Positions 48,132 through 59,135 of a DNA stretch of 64,000 nt are shown one piece after another. The stretch spans positions 1 to 64,000 of the forward strand of contig NZ_LMVK01000034.1 of the NCBI RefSeq assembly GCF_001541315.1. The letters run 5' to 3'. Within the stretch, counting starts at the first letter, position 1. Each line of letters opens with the position of its first letter. This DNA comes from Agrobacterium tumefaciens str. B6 (lineage in GTDB: Bacteria; Pseudomonadota; Alphaproteobacteria; Rhizobiales; Rhizobiaceae). A model generated the notes under the pieces. The model ran no database searches. It was not told the origin of the DNA and worked only from the letters and a program-made list of their open reading frames with translations. The position numbers and the translations under genes are program-made.

Positions 48132-49045
48132 GAAGCGTCCTCCACCATCCAGCTGACAAGGTTACCAAAGGAGCGGCCAGCATGGGCCGCCATTTCCGGC
48201 ACCAGGGAGGTCGGCGTCATGCCCGGCTGCGTATTCACTTCAAGCCAGATAACTTCGCCATCTTCTGAGAAGCGGTCGTCGTAACGAAAGTCTGAACGGC
48301 TTACGCCACGGCACCCGATCGCCCGATGCGCCATAACCGCCAGTGTTTGAATTTTTTGGTAAATTTTCGGTGAAATTTCTGCCGGAATGACATGTTTCGA
48401 GCCACCAGCAGCGTATTTAGCGTCAAAATCATAGAAATTGTGACCGAGCGGCACCACTTCGGTGACGCCAAGCGCCTCGCCGTCGAGCACGCCGCAGGTC
48501 AATTCGCGGCCATGGATGTAGCGCTCGACCATCACCTGATCGCCATAACGCCATTCCGACGAAGTGAGGATTTGCGGCGGATGCGACTGGTCTTCCTTGA
48601 CGATGACAACGCCGAAGCTCGAACCTTCACGCACCGGCTTCACCACATAGGGTGGAGCAAGCGGATGTTCGCTGGTGAAATCGAAGCGGTTCATGACGCG
48701 CTCGGCAGCAACCGGCACCCCGGCAGCCGCAGCGACTTTCTTCGCCTGCGCCTTGTCCATGGCGAGTGCGGAAGCCAGCACGCCGGAATGTGTATAGGGA
48801 ATGGCCAGATATTCGAGAATACCCTGAATGGTGCCGTCTTCACCGAAGGGACCGTGCAGCGCATTAAAGGCGACATCCGGGCGCAGCTCATCGAGCACGG
48901 CCGCGACATCGCGCCCCACATCGACCCGGGTGACCTTGTAGCCCTCGCCCTCAAGCGCGAGCGCGCAGGCATTGCCCGACGACAGGCTGACTGGCCGCTC
49001 CGACGAAAACCCACCCAAAAGAACAGCTACGTGCTTGCCGCCCAT
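48119..49045 (-). CDS. ddlB: D-alanine--D-alanine ligase
   Basis: 308 residues from the ATG at 49045 (AGAGG 6 bases upstream); exactly the DdlB size. ATP-grasp enzyme joining two D-alanines for the wall precursor. Motifs: [16 protein letters not shown], the [13 protein letters not shown] loop (HGPFGEDG), [14 protein letters not shown] and, near the end, [18 protein letters not shown]. First gene of the ddlB-ftsQ-ftsA-ftsZ run; the upstream 500-base gap holds its likely promoter and cell-cycle sites. Confidence 0.96.
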   Translation of the reverse strand: MGGKHVAVLLGGFSSERPVSLSSGNACALALEGEGYKVTRVDVGRDVAAVLDELRPDVAFNALHGPFGEDGTIQGILEYLAIPYTHSGVLASALAMDKAQAKKVAAAAGVPVAAERVMNRFDFTSEHPLAPPYVVKPVREGSSFGVVIVKEDQSHPPQILTSSEWRYGDQVMVERYIHGRELTCGVLDGEALGVTEVVPLGHNFYDFDAKYAAGGSKHVIPAEISPKIYQKIQTLAVMAHRAIGCRGVSRSDFRYDDRFSEDGEVIWLEVNTQPGMTPTSLVPEMAAHAGRSFGNLVSWMVEDASCLR

Positions 49046-49589
49046 CGATACCTCTGACACCAACTCTCCGTTACGAACCACGCTCCGAACCGACCGAATT
49101 TGAAGAACGGTGATTCTGGCACATGACCCTTGAGATCAGTTAAACGCCATTAAGGTTAATGAATCGTTTACTTTCGTTAACCACCGCGCCCAACGTGCCG
49201 AGTTCCGTTAAAGAATCAGCACCGATCCGGATTCCCTCCTTGGAATCAGAGAGTTGCATGGATTGCAACATGCAGGTTTTCAATGATCGGAAATAAAATC
49301 GCACGAGCGCAACTGCTGCTCCGCGATAAAGGCAAGATCGAAACGTTAACGGACGGGATTATTCCCCAGGGAAAATTATCTGGCGTTTCAGCGTTTTAAA
49401 ACCGCAGCCTGAATCAGTCTCTCAATCGCCGAAGCGCATCCGGCAGCACGCAGCCGAGCCTGTCGCATTCATCAATCACATTATTTGCATTATTTCTTTT
49501 TTAGCATTCCATAGGAACAAAAATTGCGTTAACGCAGACATCGCCTCCCAAGGCATGACATTGCAATCATCCAAAATGGAAACAATACC
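49046..49589. promoter_or_regulatory. Long intergenic region with GANTC cluster and TTAA half-sites
   Basis: 544 bases between divergent ddlB and an MFS gene. Six GANTC (CcrM methylation) sites start at 49112, 49161, 49213, 49230, 49243 and 49411, five of them within 136 bases where about 0.5 would be expected at random. TTAA tetramers occur at 49140, 49150, 49156 and 49177, including TTAA-N6-TTAA, one base short of the CtrA consensus. Perfect small palindromes GCGTTAACGC (about 49523) and TGCAT-GGAT-TGCA (about 49256) also occur. No coding frame was seen. Confidence 0.55.
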
Positions 49590-50894
49590 ATGACCGACGC
49601 GATATCTCCGGTATCGCCGACCGCTGACAATTCGAACGCTGTAAAGACAAATTCGCCTGCACGAGTTCTCACTGCCAGCCTGGTCGGCACGACCATCGAG
49701 TTTTTCGATTTTTACGTTTACGCCACGGCCGCAGTGCTCGTGTTCCCCGCCTTGTTCTTTCCGAACAATGACCCGATGACGGCGCTTCTGGCGTCCTTCG
49801 CCACCTTCTCCATCGCCTTTTTTGCCCGTCCGCTGGGTGCTGTGGTCTTCGGTCACTATGGTGACCGCGTCGGCCGCAAGACGACACTTGTCGCCGCGCT
49901 ACTGACCATGGGTGTATCGACCGTCGTGATCGGCCTCCTGCCCTCCTATGAGACCGCCGGCGTCCTTGCACCGCTGTTGCTGGCGCTGTGCCGCTTCGGC
50001 CAGGGCTTTGGCCTTGGCGGCGAATGGGGCGGCGCCGTCCTGCTCGCCACGGAAAACGCGCCTCCCGGCAAGCGCAGCTGGTACGGCATGTTCCCGCAGC
50101 TCGGCGCCCCTGTCGGCCTGTTCCTCTCCTCCGGCGTGTTCTGGATCCTGCTGCACTTCATGTCGCAGGAAGCGCTGCTCAGCTGGGGCTGGCGCATTCC
50201 CTTCGTCGCTTCGATCATTCTGATCGCGGTCGGCATGTGGGTTCGCCTGTCGATCACCGAGACACCCGACTTCCAGAAAGCGATCGAAAAGGAAGAACGT
50301 GTGGCCGTTCCGGTCGCGGAACTGTTCCGCAACCACAAGCGCAGCCTCGTGCTCGGCACCTTCGTGGCGCTGGCCACCTTTGTGCTCTTCTACATCGGCA
50401 CCGCCTATCTGCTGTCCTATAACGTCAAGGTCCTGAAAATCCCGTTCCTTGACGCGCTGGAAGTGCAGATTCTCGGCTCCATCGTTTTCGGCATCTTCAT
50501 CCCGATCGCCGGCAAGCTCGCCGAAAAATTCGGCCGTCGTGAAATTCTGATCATTACGACGGTGCTGATCGGCCTGTTCTCCTTCCTGCTGCCCGGCCTG
50601 ATGACCGGTAGCGAAGGCTCCATCTTCGTCTTCGCGGCTCTGGCCATGATGCTGATGGGCATGACCTACGGCCTGATCGGAACGGCGCTCGCAGCCCCCT
50701 TCCCGACCCGGGTGCGCTACACCGGCTCGTCGATCACCTTCAACATGGCCGGCATCTTCGGCGCATCGCTGGCGCCTTACATCGCCACATGGCTGCAGGT
50801 GAATTACGGCATGGGTTATGTCGGCTACTACCTGTGCGTCTCCGCCCTCATCACGCTGGCCTGCATTCTGCTTTCCCGCAAGGACGAAGTCTGA
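49590..50894 (+). CDS. MFS transporter, metabolite:H+ symporter (MHS) family
   Basis: 434 residues, twelve membrane helices. Family signs of the MHS branch (ShiA, ProP, KgtP): the start SLVGTTIEFFDFYVYATAAVLVF, then RPLGAVVFGHYGDRVGRKTTL and the GLGGEWGGAVLLATENAP loop. Imports a small organic acid or similar compound with protons; the substrate is not readable. It sits on the opposite strand inside the division cluster and ends at a strong terminator, so it is a transcriptionally separate insert. Confidence 0.92.
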   Translation: MTDAISPVSPTADNSNAVKTNSPARVLTASLVGTTIEFFDFYVYATAAVLVFPALFFPNNDPMTALLASFATFSIAFFARPLGAVVFGHYGDRVGRKTTLVAALLTMGVSTVVIGLLPSYETAGVLAPLLLALCRFGQGFGLGGEWGGAVLLATENAPPGKRSWYGMFPQLGAPVGLFLSSGVFWILLHFMSQEALLSWGWRIPFVASIILIAVGMWVRLSITETPDFQKAIEKEERVAVPVAELFRNHKRSLVLGTFVALATFVLFYIGTAYLLSYNVKVLKIPFLDALEVQILGSIVFGIFIPIAGKLAEKFGRREILIITTVLIGLFSFLLPGLMTGSEGSIFVFAALAMMLMGMTYGLIGTALAAPFPTRVRYTGSSITFNMAGIFGASLAPYIATWLQVNYGMGYVGYYLCVSALITLACILLSRKDEV

Positions 50895-50914
50895 GCCAAG
50901 CGCAGCCCAACAGG

Positions 50915-50947
50915 AAAAGCCGCGAAACCGGGTTTCGCGGCTTTTTC
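50915..50947 (+). terminator. Strong terminator between convergent genes
   Basis: AAAAGCCGCGAAAC pairs with GTTTCGCGGCTTTT around CGG (14 bp), followed by TT. The A run on the other side gives a T run on the minus strand too, so it can also end the diguanylate cyclase gene stopping at 50967. Confidence 0.92.
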
Positions 50948-50966
50948 CATTCTACAATGGCAAATC

Positions 50967-51770
50967 CTATGCGACGGTCTGGCGGCTGACCTTCTGGCCG
51001 GCAAAACAGATGCGATTGCGCCCCGATCGTTTCGCGTCGTAAAGCGCCATATCGGCATTGTGCATGACTTTCTCGAAAATCTCCCAATTCGCCCGGAAAG
51101 CCACACCCATAGAGACGGCGGTCCTGATCCGCATGCCCTGGAAATCCACCGGTGTCGCCACGATCCTCGCACGCGCCTTTTCGCAGAGCTCCAGAAAATC
51201 CTGCGGAGCCAGCTCCTGCACAACGACGAATTCTTCTCCACCCAGGCGCGCGATATAGGCGGTTTCATCGAAACAATCGCGGATCATGGCGGCGACACTG
51301 GAAATAACCATATCGCCAGCCAGATGGCCGTATCTGTCATTCACCGATTTGAAGCGGTCGATATCAACGAAGGCGACGCAATATTGCGTATCGAGACGGG
51401 CGCAGTTGGCGTAAAGCCCCAGCCTGTTGTTGAGGCCGGTCAGCGCGTCGGTGTGGCTGAGATGCAGAAACCGCTCATGCGACTGGGCAAGCAGCTTCAC
51501 TTCGCGCGCATTGATCCAGCCGATGATCAGAGCCAGGGTAAACGCGATCGTTGCCGACAGGGTCGTGCCGAGCATCAGCCCATTCGCAAGGTCGGTCACC
51601 AGCCCTAACAGCGAAAGAATGAAGAGCCCAGCCGTATCGATCACGACGGCGATAATGGTGACCAGAACCGCCACACGCAGCGCAAACTCGAGCGGTTCCA
51701 GCCGCTGGCGGCCTTCAGGCGTCGCAACCGAAAAACTTATGCTTTGGATCAGTTTATGCCAGAGACCCAA
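50967..51770 (-). CDS. Membrane diguanylate cyclase (GGDEF domain), no inhibitory site
   Basis: About 267 residues. Two hydrophobic segments (about 30-90) precede a GGDEF domain (about 105-265) with HTDALTGLNNR, FVDIDRFKSVND and the active-site ARLGGEEF. It should make cyclic di-GMP from two GTP at the membrane. The RxxD inhibitory motif is absent: the two positions before the active loop are D and A. The start is unclear: TTG at 51770 has GGGGG 5 bases upstream, while another TTG at 51782 has no ribosome site. It lies between the MFS gene and murB; a role in linking c-di-GMP to division would be speculation. Confidence 0.85.
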   Translation of the reverse strand: MGLWHKLIQSISFSVATPEGRQRLEPLEFALRVAVLVTIIAVVIDTAGLFILSLLGLVTDLANGLMLGTTLSATIAFTLALIIGWINAREVKLLAQSHERFLHLSHTDALTGLNNRLGLYANCARLDTQYCVAFVDIDRFKSVNDRYGHLAGDMVISSVAAMIRDCFDETAYIARLGGEEFVVVQELAPQDFLELCEKARARIVATPVDFQGMRIRTAVSMGVAFRANWEIFEKVMHNADMALYDAKRSGRNRICFAGQKVSRQTVA

Positions 51771-51865
51771 CTTAACCCCCAACGGGTTTGGATGTCGCGT
51801 GAATTAAAATTGCCTAAAATACCAAAAAGCTGGATAATGAACCCAGCTATTCTTGTCACCTAATA

Positions 51866-51908
51866 ATAAAACATAAGTATTGACCGGGCGTTACCATAAA
51901 CACCCGGC
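51866..51908 (-). terminator. Possible terminator after murB
   Basis: Minus strand: CCGGGTGTT pairs with AACGCCCGG (9 bp, one G-U; plus strand 51884-51892 and 51899-51907), then a T-rich but interrupted tail. It lies 14 bases after the murB stop. Confidence 0.5.
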
Positions 51909-51921
51909 CGAAAAGGAAGCA

Positions 51922-52887
51922 TCAGCTCCCTAGAAACGGTTCCACCTCACGGCCCGGCATGAAAAGCCCTAGCCGCTTGATTTCCCACTCCAGCCGGATG
52001 CCCGACTTCTCGAACACGCGCTTGCGGATGGTCTCACCCAGATATTCCAGATCGTAGCCGGTCGCATGGCCGGTATTGATCATGAAATTGCAATGCAGTG
52101 ATGACATCTGCGCGCCGCCGATGACCAGACCGCGGCCGCCCGCCTCATCGATGAGTTCCCATGCGGAATGACCTTCGGGATTCTTGAAGGTCGAACCACC
52201 AGTCTGCTCACGGATCGGCTGAACTGTTTCGCGATGGTGACGCACGGCGTCCATATCGGCGCGGATTTTCGCCTTGTCTTCCGGATAACCCTCGAACAAT
52301 GCGCCGGTGAAGATCAGGCCCTTGTCGGCGCCGGAATGGCGGTAGCTGTAGCCCATATCGGCATTGGACAGCACATGCTGTTTGCCCTGACGGTCAACCG
52401 CATAGACTTCCACCACGCGCTCGCGCGTCTCACCGCCGTTTGCGCCCGCATTCATACGCAGCGCACCGCCGATGGAGCCGGGAATGCCGTAATAGAAATG
52501 GAAGCCGCCAATGCCGTTATCCATGGCCATGGCCGCAATATGCTTGTCCGGGCAGATCGCACCGGCCTTGATGCGGTTTTCGCCGGCAAGCTCCACCTGG
52601 CCGAAACCCTTGGCCGACAGACGGACGACAACGCCCGGGATGCCGCCATCGCGCACCAGAAGGTTGGAGCCGACGCCGACCACCGTCAGCGGCACGTCTT
52701 CCGGCAGAATTTTCAGGAAGGCAATCAGATCATCGGTATCGTGCGGCTGGAACATGACTTCCGCCAGACCGCCGGCTCTGAACCACGTCACGCGGTCCAT
52801 GGGCGCATCCGGTGTCAGACGTCCCCTCAGTTCGTTTACCCCGTCGCCGAGCCTCCCCAGCAATTTAACCCCATCGACCTGTCTCAT
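51922..52887 (-). CDS. murB: UDP-N-acetylenolpyruvoylglucosamine reductase MurB
   Basis: 321 residues; NADPH- and FAD-dependent reduction giving UDP-MurNAc. FAD-binding region [15 protein letters not shown] and [14 protein letters not shown]; substrate region [25 protein letters not shown] holds the catalytic serine; [13 protein letters not shown] is the type I end. The start overlaps the murC stop in ATGA. Last gene of the ftsL-to-murB operon. Confidence 0.96.
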   Translation of the reverse strand: MRQVDGVKLLGRLGDGVNELRGRLTPDAPMDRVTWFRAGGLAEVMFQPHDTDDLIAFLKILPEDVPLTVVGVGSNLLVRDGGIPGVVVRLSAKGFGQVELAGENRIKAGAICPDKHIAAMAMDNGIGGFHFYYGIPGSIGGALRMNAGANGGETRERVVEVYAVDRQGKQHVLSNADMGYSYRHSGADKGLIFTGALFEGYPEDKAKIRADMDAVRHHRETVQPIREQTGGSTFKNPEGHSAWELIDEAGGRGLVIGGAQMSSLHCNFMINTGHATGYDLEYLGETIRKRVFEKSGIRLEWEIKRLGLFMPGREVEPFLGS

Positions 52888-54299
52888 TCAGACTTTCCTG
52901 ATATGCTCTTCAATTCCGAAGGCAGCGCTGCTGCCCATTGCGTGATATTTCCAGCCCCCAAGAGAACCACGAAATCACCCGGATTCGCAATGCCTGCAAC
53001 CACTGAGGCGAGATCTTCCCGTTTCTCAAGAAAACGGGCGTCACGATGGCCGGCGGCCTTGATGGCCGAAACCAGCGCTTCCGAACTTGCGCCTTCGATC
53101 GGATCTTCGCCCGCAGCATAAACCGGGGCAAGAAGAATCGTATCCGCATCGTTGAAACAATGCGCGAAATCGTCAAACAGGCTGGAAAGGCGGCTGTAGC
53201 GGTGCGGCTGATGCACCGCGATGATACGGCCATTGCAGGCTTCCCGCGCCGCCGCCAGCACAGCCTTGATCTCGACCGGGTGATGGCCGTAATCGTCGAA
53301 GACCTGTACGCCATTGGCTTCGCCCGTCAGCGTGAAACGCCGCTTGACGCCTGCGAAGGAGGCGAGACCCTTCTTGATGTCAGCTTCCGAAATACCGAGA
53401 CGATTGGCGACGGCAATCGCGGCCGTCGCGTTCGAAACATTGTGTCGGCCGGGCATCGGCAGGACGAGATCCTTGAAGGAGAATATCTTGCCGGTACGAC
53501 GACGGCGGATTTCCACGTCGAAAACCGAGCGTGTGCCATCGATGCGCACATTCGAAAAACGCACGTCGGCCTGCGGGTTTTCACCGTATGTGATGACCTT
53601 GCGATCCTCGATGCGGCCGACCAGCGCCTGCACTTCCGGGTGGTCAAGGCACATGACGCCGAAGCCGTAGAACGGCACGTTCTCGACGAACTGGCGGAAC
53701 GCCGCGCGCACAGCATCAAAATTGCCGTAATGGTCCAGATGCTCCGGATCGATATTCGTAATGACGGCCACGTCGGCCGGCAGCTTCAGGAAGGTGCCGT
53801 CGGATTCGTCGGCTTCCACCACCATCCACTCGCCCTCGCCCATACGCGCATTGGTGCCATAAGCATTGATGATGCCGCCATTGATGACGGTCGGGTCGAG
53901 ATTGCCGGCTTCCAACAGGGTCGCGACCATCGAGGTGGTCGTCGTCTTGCCGTGGGTGCCGCCAATGGCGATGGCGTTACGGAAACGCATCAGCTCGGCC
54001 AGCATTTCGGCACGGCGAACGATCGGCAGGTGTTTTTCCCGCGCGGCGATGAGTTCCGGATTGTTCTTCTTGATGGCGGTGGAAACGACCACGACCTCGG
54101 CGTCACCGAGATTGTCCGCCGTATGGCCGACGAACACCTCGATGCCCTTGTCGCGCAGACGCTGCACATTGGCGCTGTCGGCCTGATCCGACCCCTGAAC
54201 GCGGTGGCCGAGATTGTGAAGCACTTCGGCAATGCCGCTCATGCCGATCCCGCCTATGCCGATGAAATGGACAAGGCCTATGGCTTTCGGCATCTTCAT
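52884..54299 (-). CDS. murC: UDP-N-acetylmuramate--L-alanine ligase MurC
   Basis: 471 residues; adds L-Ala to UDP-MurNAc. N-terminal [20 protein letters not shown] loop GTHGKT (114-119), and the family signature [12 protein letters not shown]. Overlaps both neighbours by four bases (murG stop at its start, murB start at its stop). Confidence 0.97.
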   Translation of the reverse strand: MKMPKAIGLVHFIGIGGIGMSGIAEVLHNLGHRVQGSDQADSANVQRLRDKGIEVFVGHTADNLGDAEVVVVSTAIKKNNPELIAAREKHLPIVRRAEMLAELMRFRNAIAIGGTHGKTTTTSMVATLLEAGNLDPTVINGGIINAYGTNARMGEGEWMVVEADESDGTFLKLPADVAVITNIDPEHLDHYGNFDAVRAAFRQFVENVPFYGFGVMCLDHPEVQALVGRIEDRKVITYGENPQADVRFSNVRIDGTRSVFDVEIRRRRTGKIFSFKDLVLPMPGRHNVSNATAAIAVANRLGISEADIKKGLASFAGVKRRFTLTGEANGVQVFDDYGHHPVEIKAVLAAAREACNGRIIAVHQPHRYSRLSSLFDDFAHCFNDADTILLAPVYAAGEDPIEGASSEALVSAIKAAGHRDARFLEKREDLASVVAGIANPGDFVVLLGAGNITQWAAALPSELKSISGKSE

Positions 54300-55432
54300 G
54301 CCCCAACTCCTTCATTCTTCTTCTTGAATTCCTGTACGGACTGGCCGGAGGCAATGGCCTCCACCAAATCGGCCAGCACATCCGCCGCATGCGGTTTACC
54401 CGTTGCCTTGGCCGCCGCTGCCGTTGCCGAAAGACGATCCGGTTCCGAAAGCGCCGAGGACAGGAGGCCGGAGAGCTTCTGCGGCGACAATTCCGCCTGC
54501 TTGATGACGCTAGCCCCGCCCGCCGCCGAAAGTGCTGCCGCATTGGCGGCCTGATCGTGATCCAGCGCATGCGGATAAGGCACGAGGATCGACGGGCGGC
54601 CGATCACCGACAGCTCCGATACCGTCGAAGCGCCCGAGCGGCTGATCACCAGATCGGCCTCGCCGATGCGCGACGCCATGTCGCCGAAGAAGGGCGAAAC
54701 GTCAGCCTTTACGCCAAGCTTCTGGTAGGAGGCGATGACGCTGTCCTTGTCTTCAGGACGCGCCTGCTGGGTGACGACGATGCGCTTGCGCTGCTCGTCT
54801 TTCAGCAGGCAGATAGCCGCAGGCACCGCGCTCGAAAAGAACTGCGCGCCCTGGCTGCCGCCGAACACGACAAGCTGAAAAGTTTCACCCGTCTGCGACG
54901 GGGTATAGGGAATTTCAGAAGCCGCCAGCACCGCCGGGCGCACCGGATTGCCGGTCGCCACCGTCTTGTCGGAATATTGGCCATTGGCGGGCGGCAGGAA
55001 GCCGCCGGCGATCGCCTTCACACGGCCTGCCAGCGCCTTGTTAGCGCGACCCATCACAGCATTCTGCTCATGAATGATGGAAGGCACGCCAAGGCCGGTG
55101 GAAGCCAGAAGCGGCGGCACGGTGGGATAACCACCGAAACCGACAACCGCGACCGGCTTCAGTTTCGCCACCAGCCGGCGCGCCGCACGCAGACCAACCC
55201 AGAGCTTCCAGAGCGAACGCGCCACGGAAATCGGGTTTTTCGAACCGATGGTGGCAGACGGCACCACATGGATTTCATCCGCCGGGAACTTGCCCGCATA
55301 ACGCTCGGCGCGGCTGTCGGTGACGAGATGCACCTGATAACCGCGCGCCTTCAGCGTATGCGCGAGCGCCTCCGCCGGAAAAACATGGCCGCCGGTTCCC
55401 CCGGCGGCAAGAAGAACAATACCCTTGCTCAT
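54296..55432 (-). CDS. murG: MurG, lipid II-forming GlcNAc transferase
   Basis: 378 residues, peripheral inner-membrane GT28 enzyme converting lipid I to lipid II. N-terminal glycine loop [17 protein letters not shown]; then GFGGYPTVP and [13 protein letters not shown]-terminal [11 protein letters not shown] and [15 protein letters not shown]. Coupled by ATGA overlap to murC and six bases after ftsW. Confidence 0.97.
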   Translation of the reverse strand: MSKGIVLLAAGGTGGHVFPAEALAHTLKARGYQVHLVTDSRAERYAGKFPADEIHVVPSATIGSKNPISVARSLWKLWVGLRAARRLVAKLKPVAVVGFGGYPTVPPLLASTGLGVPSIIHEQNAVMGRANKALAGRVKAIAGGFLPPANGQYSDKTVATGNPVRPAVLAASEIPYTPSQTGETFQLVVFGGSQGAQFFSSAVPAAICLLKDEQRKRIVVTQQARPEDKDSVIASYQKLGVKADVSPFFGDMASRIGEADLVISRSGASTVSELSVIGRPSILVPYPHALDHDQAANAAALSAAGGASVIKQAELSPQKLSGLLSSALSEPDRLSATAAAAKATGKPHAADVLADLVEAIASGQSVQEFKKKNEGVGA

Positions 55433-55438
55433 GATCGT

Positions 55439-56593
55439 TTACTCCGCGGGAACGCCGGAACCGACGCGGAAGAAACTCCGCTCCTGCGCCCGCTTTTCGG
55501 GTCTGTGGCGTGTCAGCGCCAGAAGGAAGCCGGCGGTCACGCAGATCGCCATCATCGACGAACCACCATAGGAAATCAGCGGCAGAGTCATGCCCTTGGC
55601 GGGCATCAACTCGAGATTAACGCCGATATTGATCATCGACTGCATGCCAATCTGCAGCACGAGACCGGCGACGGCAAAACGGCAGAAATCGTCCTTCTCC
55701 TTGAAGGCGTGCGACAGGCCGCGCAGCACGATGAAGGCGAAGATCGCAACGAGGAACATGCAGAAAACGATACCGAATTCTTCCGCCGCCACCGAGAAGA
55801 TGAAGTCGGTATGGCTGTCGGGAATGATGCGCTTGACGATGCCTTCACCCGGTCCGCGACCGAACCAGTCACCGCGAATGATCGCTTCGCGTGCGGTATC
55901 GACCTGAAACGTATCGCCCTCACCCGTCCAGAACCGGTCGATACGACCGGCGACGTGCGGCAACATGAGATAGGCGGTCACAATGCCGCCGACGCCAAGG
56001 CCGCCGAGCATGATGATCCAGAACCACGGCACGCCGGCCATGAAGAACATGCCGCCCCAGACCACGGATGTCAGAATTGTCTGGCCGAAGTCCGGCTGCG
56101 CGATCAGGAGTGCCGCCACGATGCCGAAAGTGATGATGGCGAAGAGATTGCCCGGAATTTCCGGATGGCGCGCCCGCTCGGCAAAGAGCCATGCGCAGAC
56201 GATGACGAAGGCCGGCTTCATGAATTCCGACGGCTGGATCGAGAAGGTGCCGATGGAAATCCAGCGCCGTGCACCCTTGACCTCGATGCCGAAGAACAGC
56301 GCGAAGATCATCATCAGCAGCGAGGCGATCAGCATGATGACCGCCACACGGCGCACCTGGCGCGGTGACAGGAAGGAAAGGCCGACCATGATCGCCAGCG
56401 ACGGCACCATGAACATCGCCTGACGCTCGACGAAAAAGAAGCTGTTGAGGCCGATACGTTCGGCAACCGCAGGCGATGCCGCAAAGGACAACATCAGGCC
56501 GATGCCCATCAGCGCGATGAACGCCGCCAGAAAGAAACGGTCGATGGTCCAGAACCATTCCGCGACCGGACCTCGATCAACTCGGCTTACCAT
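55439..56593 (-). CDS. ftsW: FtsW, SEDS septal peptidoglycan polymerase
   Basis: 384 residues, about ten membrane helices of the SEDS family (also RodA, SpoVE). Conserved segments KGARRWISIGTFSIQPSEFMKPAFVI and the final PLISYGGSS. FtsW polymerises lipid II together with FtsI at the division site. A leftover upstream basic start (VDRGPVAEW) is cytoplasmic. Five bases after murD and six before murG. Confidence 0.95.
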   Translation of the reverse strand: MVSRVDRGPVAEWFWTIDRFFLAAFIALMGIGLMLSFAASPAVAERIGLNSFFFVERQAMFMVPSLAIMVGLSFLSPRQVRRVAVIMLIASLLMMIFALFFGIEVKGARRWISIGTFSIQPSEFMKPAFVIVCAWLFAERARHPEIPGNLFAIITFGIVAALLIAQPDFGQTILTSVVWGGMFFMAGVPWFWIIMLGGLGVGGIVTAYLMLPHVAGRIDRFWTGEGDTFQVDTAREAIIRGDWFGRGPGEGIVKRIIPDSHTDFIFSVAAEEFGIVFCMFLVAIFAFIVLRGLSHAFKEKDDFCRFAVAGLVLQIGMQSMINIGVNLELMPAKGMTLPLISYGGSSMMAICVTAGFLLALTRHRPEKRAQERSFFRVGSGVPAE

Positions 56594-56598
56594 GGCCT

Positions 56599-58008
56599 TC
56601 AGCCCCCTTTTCCAGAGTCAACCAGCATCGTCATGCCATCGAGCGCCGCGACCTGCGCGACGAACGAATCACCTCTGATTTCAAAGTTCTTATATTGATC
56701 GAAGCTTGCGCAAGCCGGGGACAACATCACGATATTGCCGGCCGTCGCATCTTTTTCCGCATCCGCCGCCGCATGCTGCACGGCTTTGTCCAGCGTGCCG
56801 GATATTTCGTATGGCACCGCCTCGCCGAGCGTTGCGGCAAATTCCGCCGCAGCCTCGCCGATCAGATAGGCCTTGGCGATGCGCGGAAACAGCGGCGAAA
56901 GACTGGTAATGCCGCCCGCTTTCGGCAGACCGCCGGCGATCCAGTAGATACGGTCGAAACTCGAAAGCGCTGGCGCTGCCGCATCGGCATTGGTCGCCTT
57001 GCTGTCGTTGACGAAAGTGACATTGCCGCGCCGGCCGACCGGCTGCATGCGATGTTTGAGGCCGGGGAAGGATTTGAGACCGGCGCGGATTTCCTCTTCC
57101 GAAACACCCACGGCAAGGCAGGCGGCAATTGCGGCCGCCGCATTCTGCGCATTGTGGCTTCCACGAAGAGTCTGGATACCGTCGAGATCGACCAGCAGTG
57201 AGAAGGTGCCGCCATGCGCCCGCAGGATGTGGCTGCCTTCGGCATAAAGACCTTCGGAAACAACATTGCGTTTCGAAATGCGCTCGACCTTCACGCCGGC
57301 ACGCTCGATGCGGTCGGCAATCAGCGTCGAATGGCTGTCATCCACACCGACGATAGCCGTTTGACTACCCGCCACCAGCCGTTCTTTGACGTCGGCATAA
57401 TGCTGCATCGTGCCATGCCGATCGAGATGGTCAGGCGTGAGGTTAAGCAGAATGCCGGCAGTCGGATTGATCGTCGGCGCCAGATCGATCTGGTAGGACG
57501 AGCACTCGACCACGTAAAAGCGCTGCGCCTTCGGCGGATCGAGGCTCAGCACCGCCGTGCCGATATTGCCGCCGAGCTGCGTATCGCGGCCCGAAGCCTT
57601 GAGAATATGCGCGATCAGCGCCGTCGTCGTCGACTTGCCGTTGGTGCCGGTGATGGCGATGAAAGGGCAATCCGGCGCATGGGCGCGGCGCTCACGGATG
57701 AAAAGCTCGATATCACCGATGATCTCCACGCCCGCTGCCTTCGCAAGGTCAACCGACCAGTGCGGCTTCGGATGCGTCAACGGCACGCCGGGCGCCAGCA
57801 CAAAGGAAGAAAACGAGGCCCAGTCTATCGTGTGCAGGTCCGCCGTGGTGATGCCTTCGGCCTCGGCCTTCGCGACGCTGTCGGGATTGTCGTCGAAAGC
57901 CACGACATCAGCACCGCCGGCAACCAGCGCCCGGGCGGTAACGAGGCCCGAACCGCCGAGCCCGAAGAGAGCGACTTTCTTACCCCTAAACGACGTGACC
58001 GGGATCAT
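56599..58008 (-). CDS. murD: UDP-N-acetylmuramoylalanine--D-glutamate ligase MurD
   Basis: 469 residues; adds D-Glu to UDP-MurNAc-L-Ala. N-terminal Rossmann domain ([17 protein letters not shown]), ATP loop GTNGKST (121-127), [13 protein letters not shown], and the C-terminal FVNDSKATN. Sits between mraY (3-base gap) and ftsW (5-base gap). Confidence 0.97.
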   Translation of the reverse strand: MIPVTSFRGKKVALFGLGGSGLVTARALVAGGADVVAFDDNPDSVAKAEAEGITTADLHTIDWASFSSFVLAPGVPLTHPKPHWSVDLAKAAGVEIIGDIELFIRERRAHAPDCPFIAITGTNGKSTTTALIAHILKASGRDTQLGGNIGTAVLSLDPPKAQRFYVVECSSYQIDLAPTINPTAGILLNLTPDHLDRHGTMQHYADVKERLVAGSQTAIVGVDDSHSTLIADRIERAGVKVERISKRNVVSEGLYAEGSHILRAHGGTFSLLVDLDGIQTLRGSHNAQNAAAAIAACLAVGVSEEEIRAGLKSFPGLKHRMQPVGRRGNVTFVNDSKATNADAAAPALSSFDRIYWIAGGLPKAGGITSLSPLFPRIAKAYLIGEAAAEFAATLGEAVPYEISGTLDKAVQHAAADAEKDATAGNIVMLSPACASFDQYKNFEIRGDSFVAQVAALDGMTMLVDSGKGG

Positions 58009-58011
58009 CGC

Positions 58012-59112
58012 TCACCTCAGCTTCAGGGTGGCGAGGCCGAGCAGCGCAAGGCCCACGGAGATGATCCAGAAACGGATCACCACCTGGCTTTCCGTCCAGC
58101 CTTTTTTCTCGAAGTGGTGATGGATCGGCGCCATCAGGAAAACGCGCCTGCCGGTGCGCTTGAACCAGAATACCTGGATGATGACCGACAGCGTTTCCAT
58201 CACGAAGAGACCACCGACAATCACCATGACGATCTCGTGCTTGGTGGCGACAGCGATCGAGCCGATCAGGCCGCCGAGCGCCAGCGAACCCGTATCGCCC
58301 ATGAAGATGGCGGCAGGCGGCGCGTTGAACCACAGGAAGCCGAGGCCCGCGCCGATGACCGCGCCGACGATAACGGCAAGCTCACCCGTGCCAGGCACGA
58401 AATTGATCTGCAGGTAATTGGCAAAAACCGCGTTGCCGGCGAGATAGGCGATCACGCCGAAGGTAGCGGCAGCGATCATGACGGGCACGATGGCAAGCCC
58501 ATCGAGACCATCCGTCAGGTTCACCGCGTTACCCGCGCCGACGATGACGAAAGCACCGAAGAGCACGAAGAAATAACCGAGATTGATCACGAGTTCCTTG
58601 AAGAAGGGAAAGGCGATGGAGCTGCCGAGCGTGCCGCCATGCGGTGCGGAAGCTAGCGCCATCTTCATCATGAAGAACACGGCAATCGCCGCAATCAGGA
58701 ATTCGATGCCGAGACGGGCCTTGCCGGAAAAACCCTTGTCGCTCTGTTTCGTGACCTTGAGATAATCGTCGTAAAAGCCGATTGCCCCGAAACCGAGCGT
58801 CACCATCAAAACGGCAACGACATAGACATTCGAGAGGTCGCCCCAGAGCAGCGAACCGCCGAGGATACCGGCAAGGATCATCAGCCCGCCCATGGTCGGC
58901 GTGCCGGCCTTCTTGAAATGCGTCTGCGGCCCATCGGCACGGATCGGCTGGCCCTTGCCCTGACGCACGCGCAGCGAGGTGATGATGGCCGGTCCAAACA
59001 GGAAGACGATCAACGCAGAGGTGAACATCGCCGCCCCCGCCCGGAAGGTGATGTACCGGAAGAGGTTGAAGACTTGAATTTTATCCGACAGTTCGACGAG
59101 CCAGATCAGCAT
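58012..59112 (-). CDS. mraY: MraY, phospho-MurNAc-pentapeptide transferase
   Basis: 366 residues, ten membrane helices. Moves phospho-MurNAc-pentapeptide to undecaprenyl phosphate to give lipid I. Aspartate-rich site GFYDDYLKV (DD), [10 protein letters not shown] and [11 protein letters not shown]; the substrate loop [11 protein letters not shown] lies near the C-terminus. 23 bases after murF. Confidence 0.97.
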   Translation of the reverse strand: MLIWLVELSDKIQVFNLFRYITFRAGAAMFTSALIVFLFGPAIITSLRVRQGKGQPIRADGPQTHFKKAGTPTMGGLMILAGILGGSLLWGDLSNVYVVAVLMVTLGFGAIGFYDDYLKVTKQSDKGFSGKARLGIEFLIAAIAVFFMMKMALASAPHGGTLGSSIAFPFFKELVINLGYFFVLFGAFVIVGAGNAVNLTDGLDGLAIVPVMIAAATFGVIAYLAGNAVFANYLQINFVPGTGELAVIVGAVIGAGLGFLWFNAPPAAIFMGDTGSLALGGLIGSIAVATKHEIVMVIVGGLFVMETLSVIIQVFWFKRTGRRVFLMAPIHHHFEKKGWTESQVVIRFWIISVGLALLGLATLKLR

Positions 59113-59135
59113 AATTGCCCTTTCAAAAGGCTATT

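Noticed and set aside
54389-56368. 659-residue open frame on the plus strand over murG and ftsW
   Set aside because: Antisense to two intact genes; histidine/arginine-rich, no recognisable domain.
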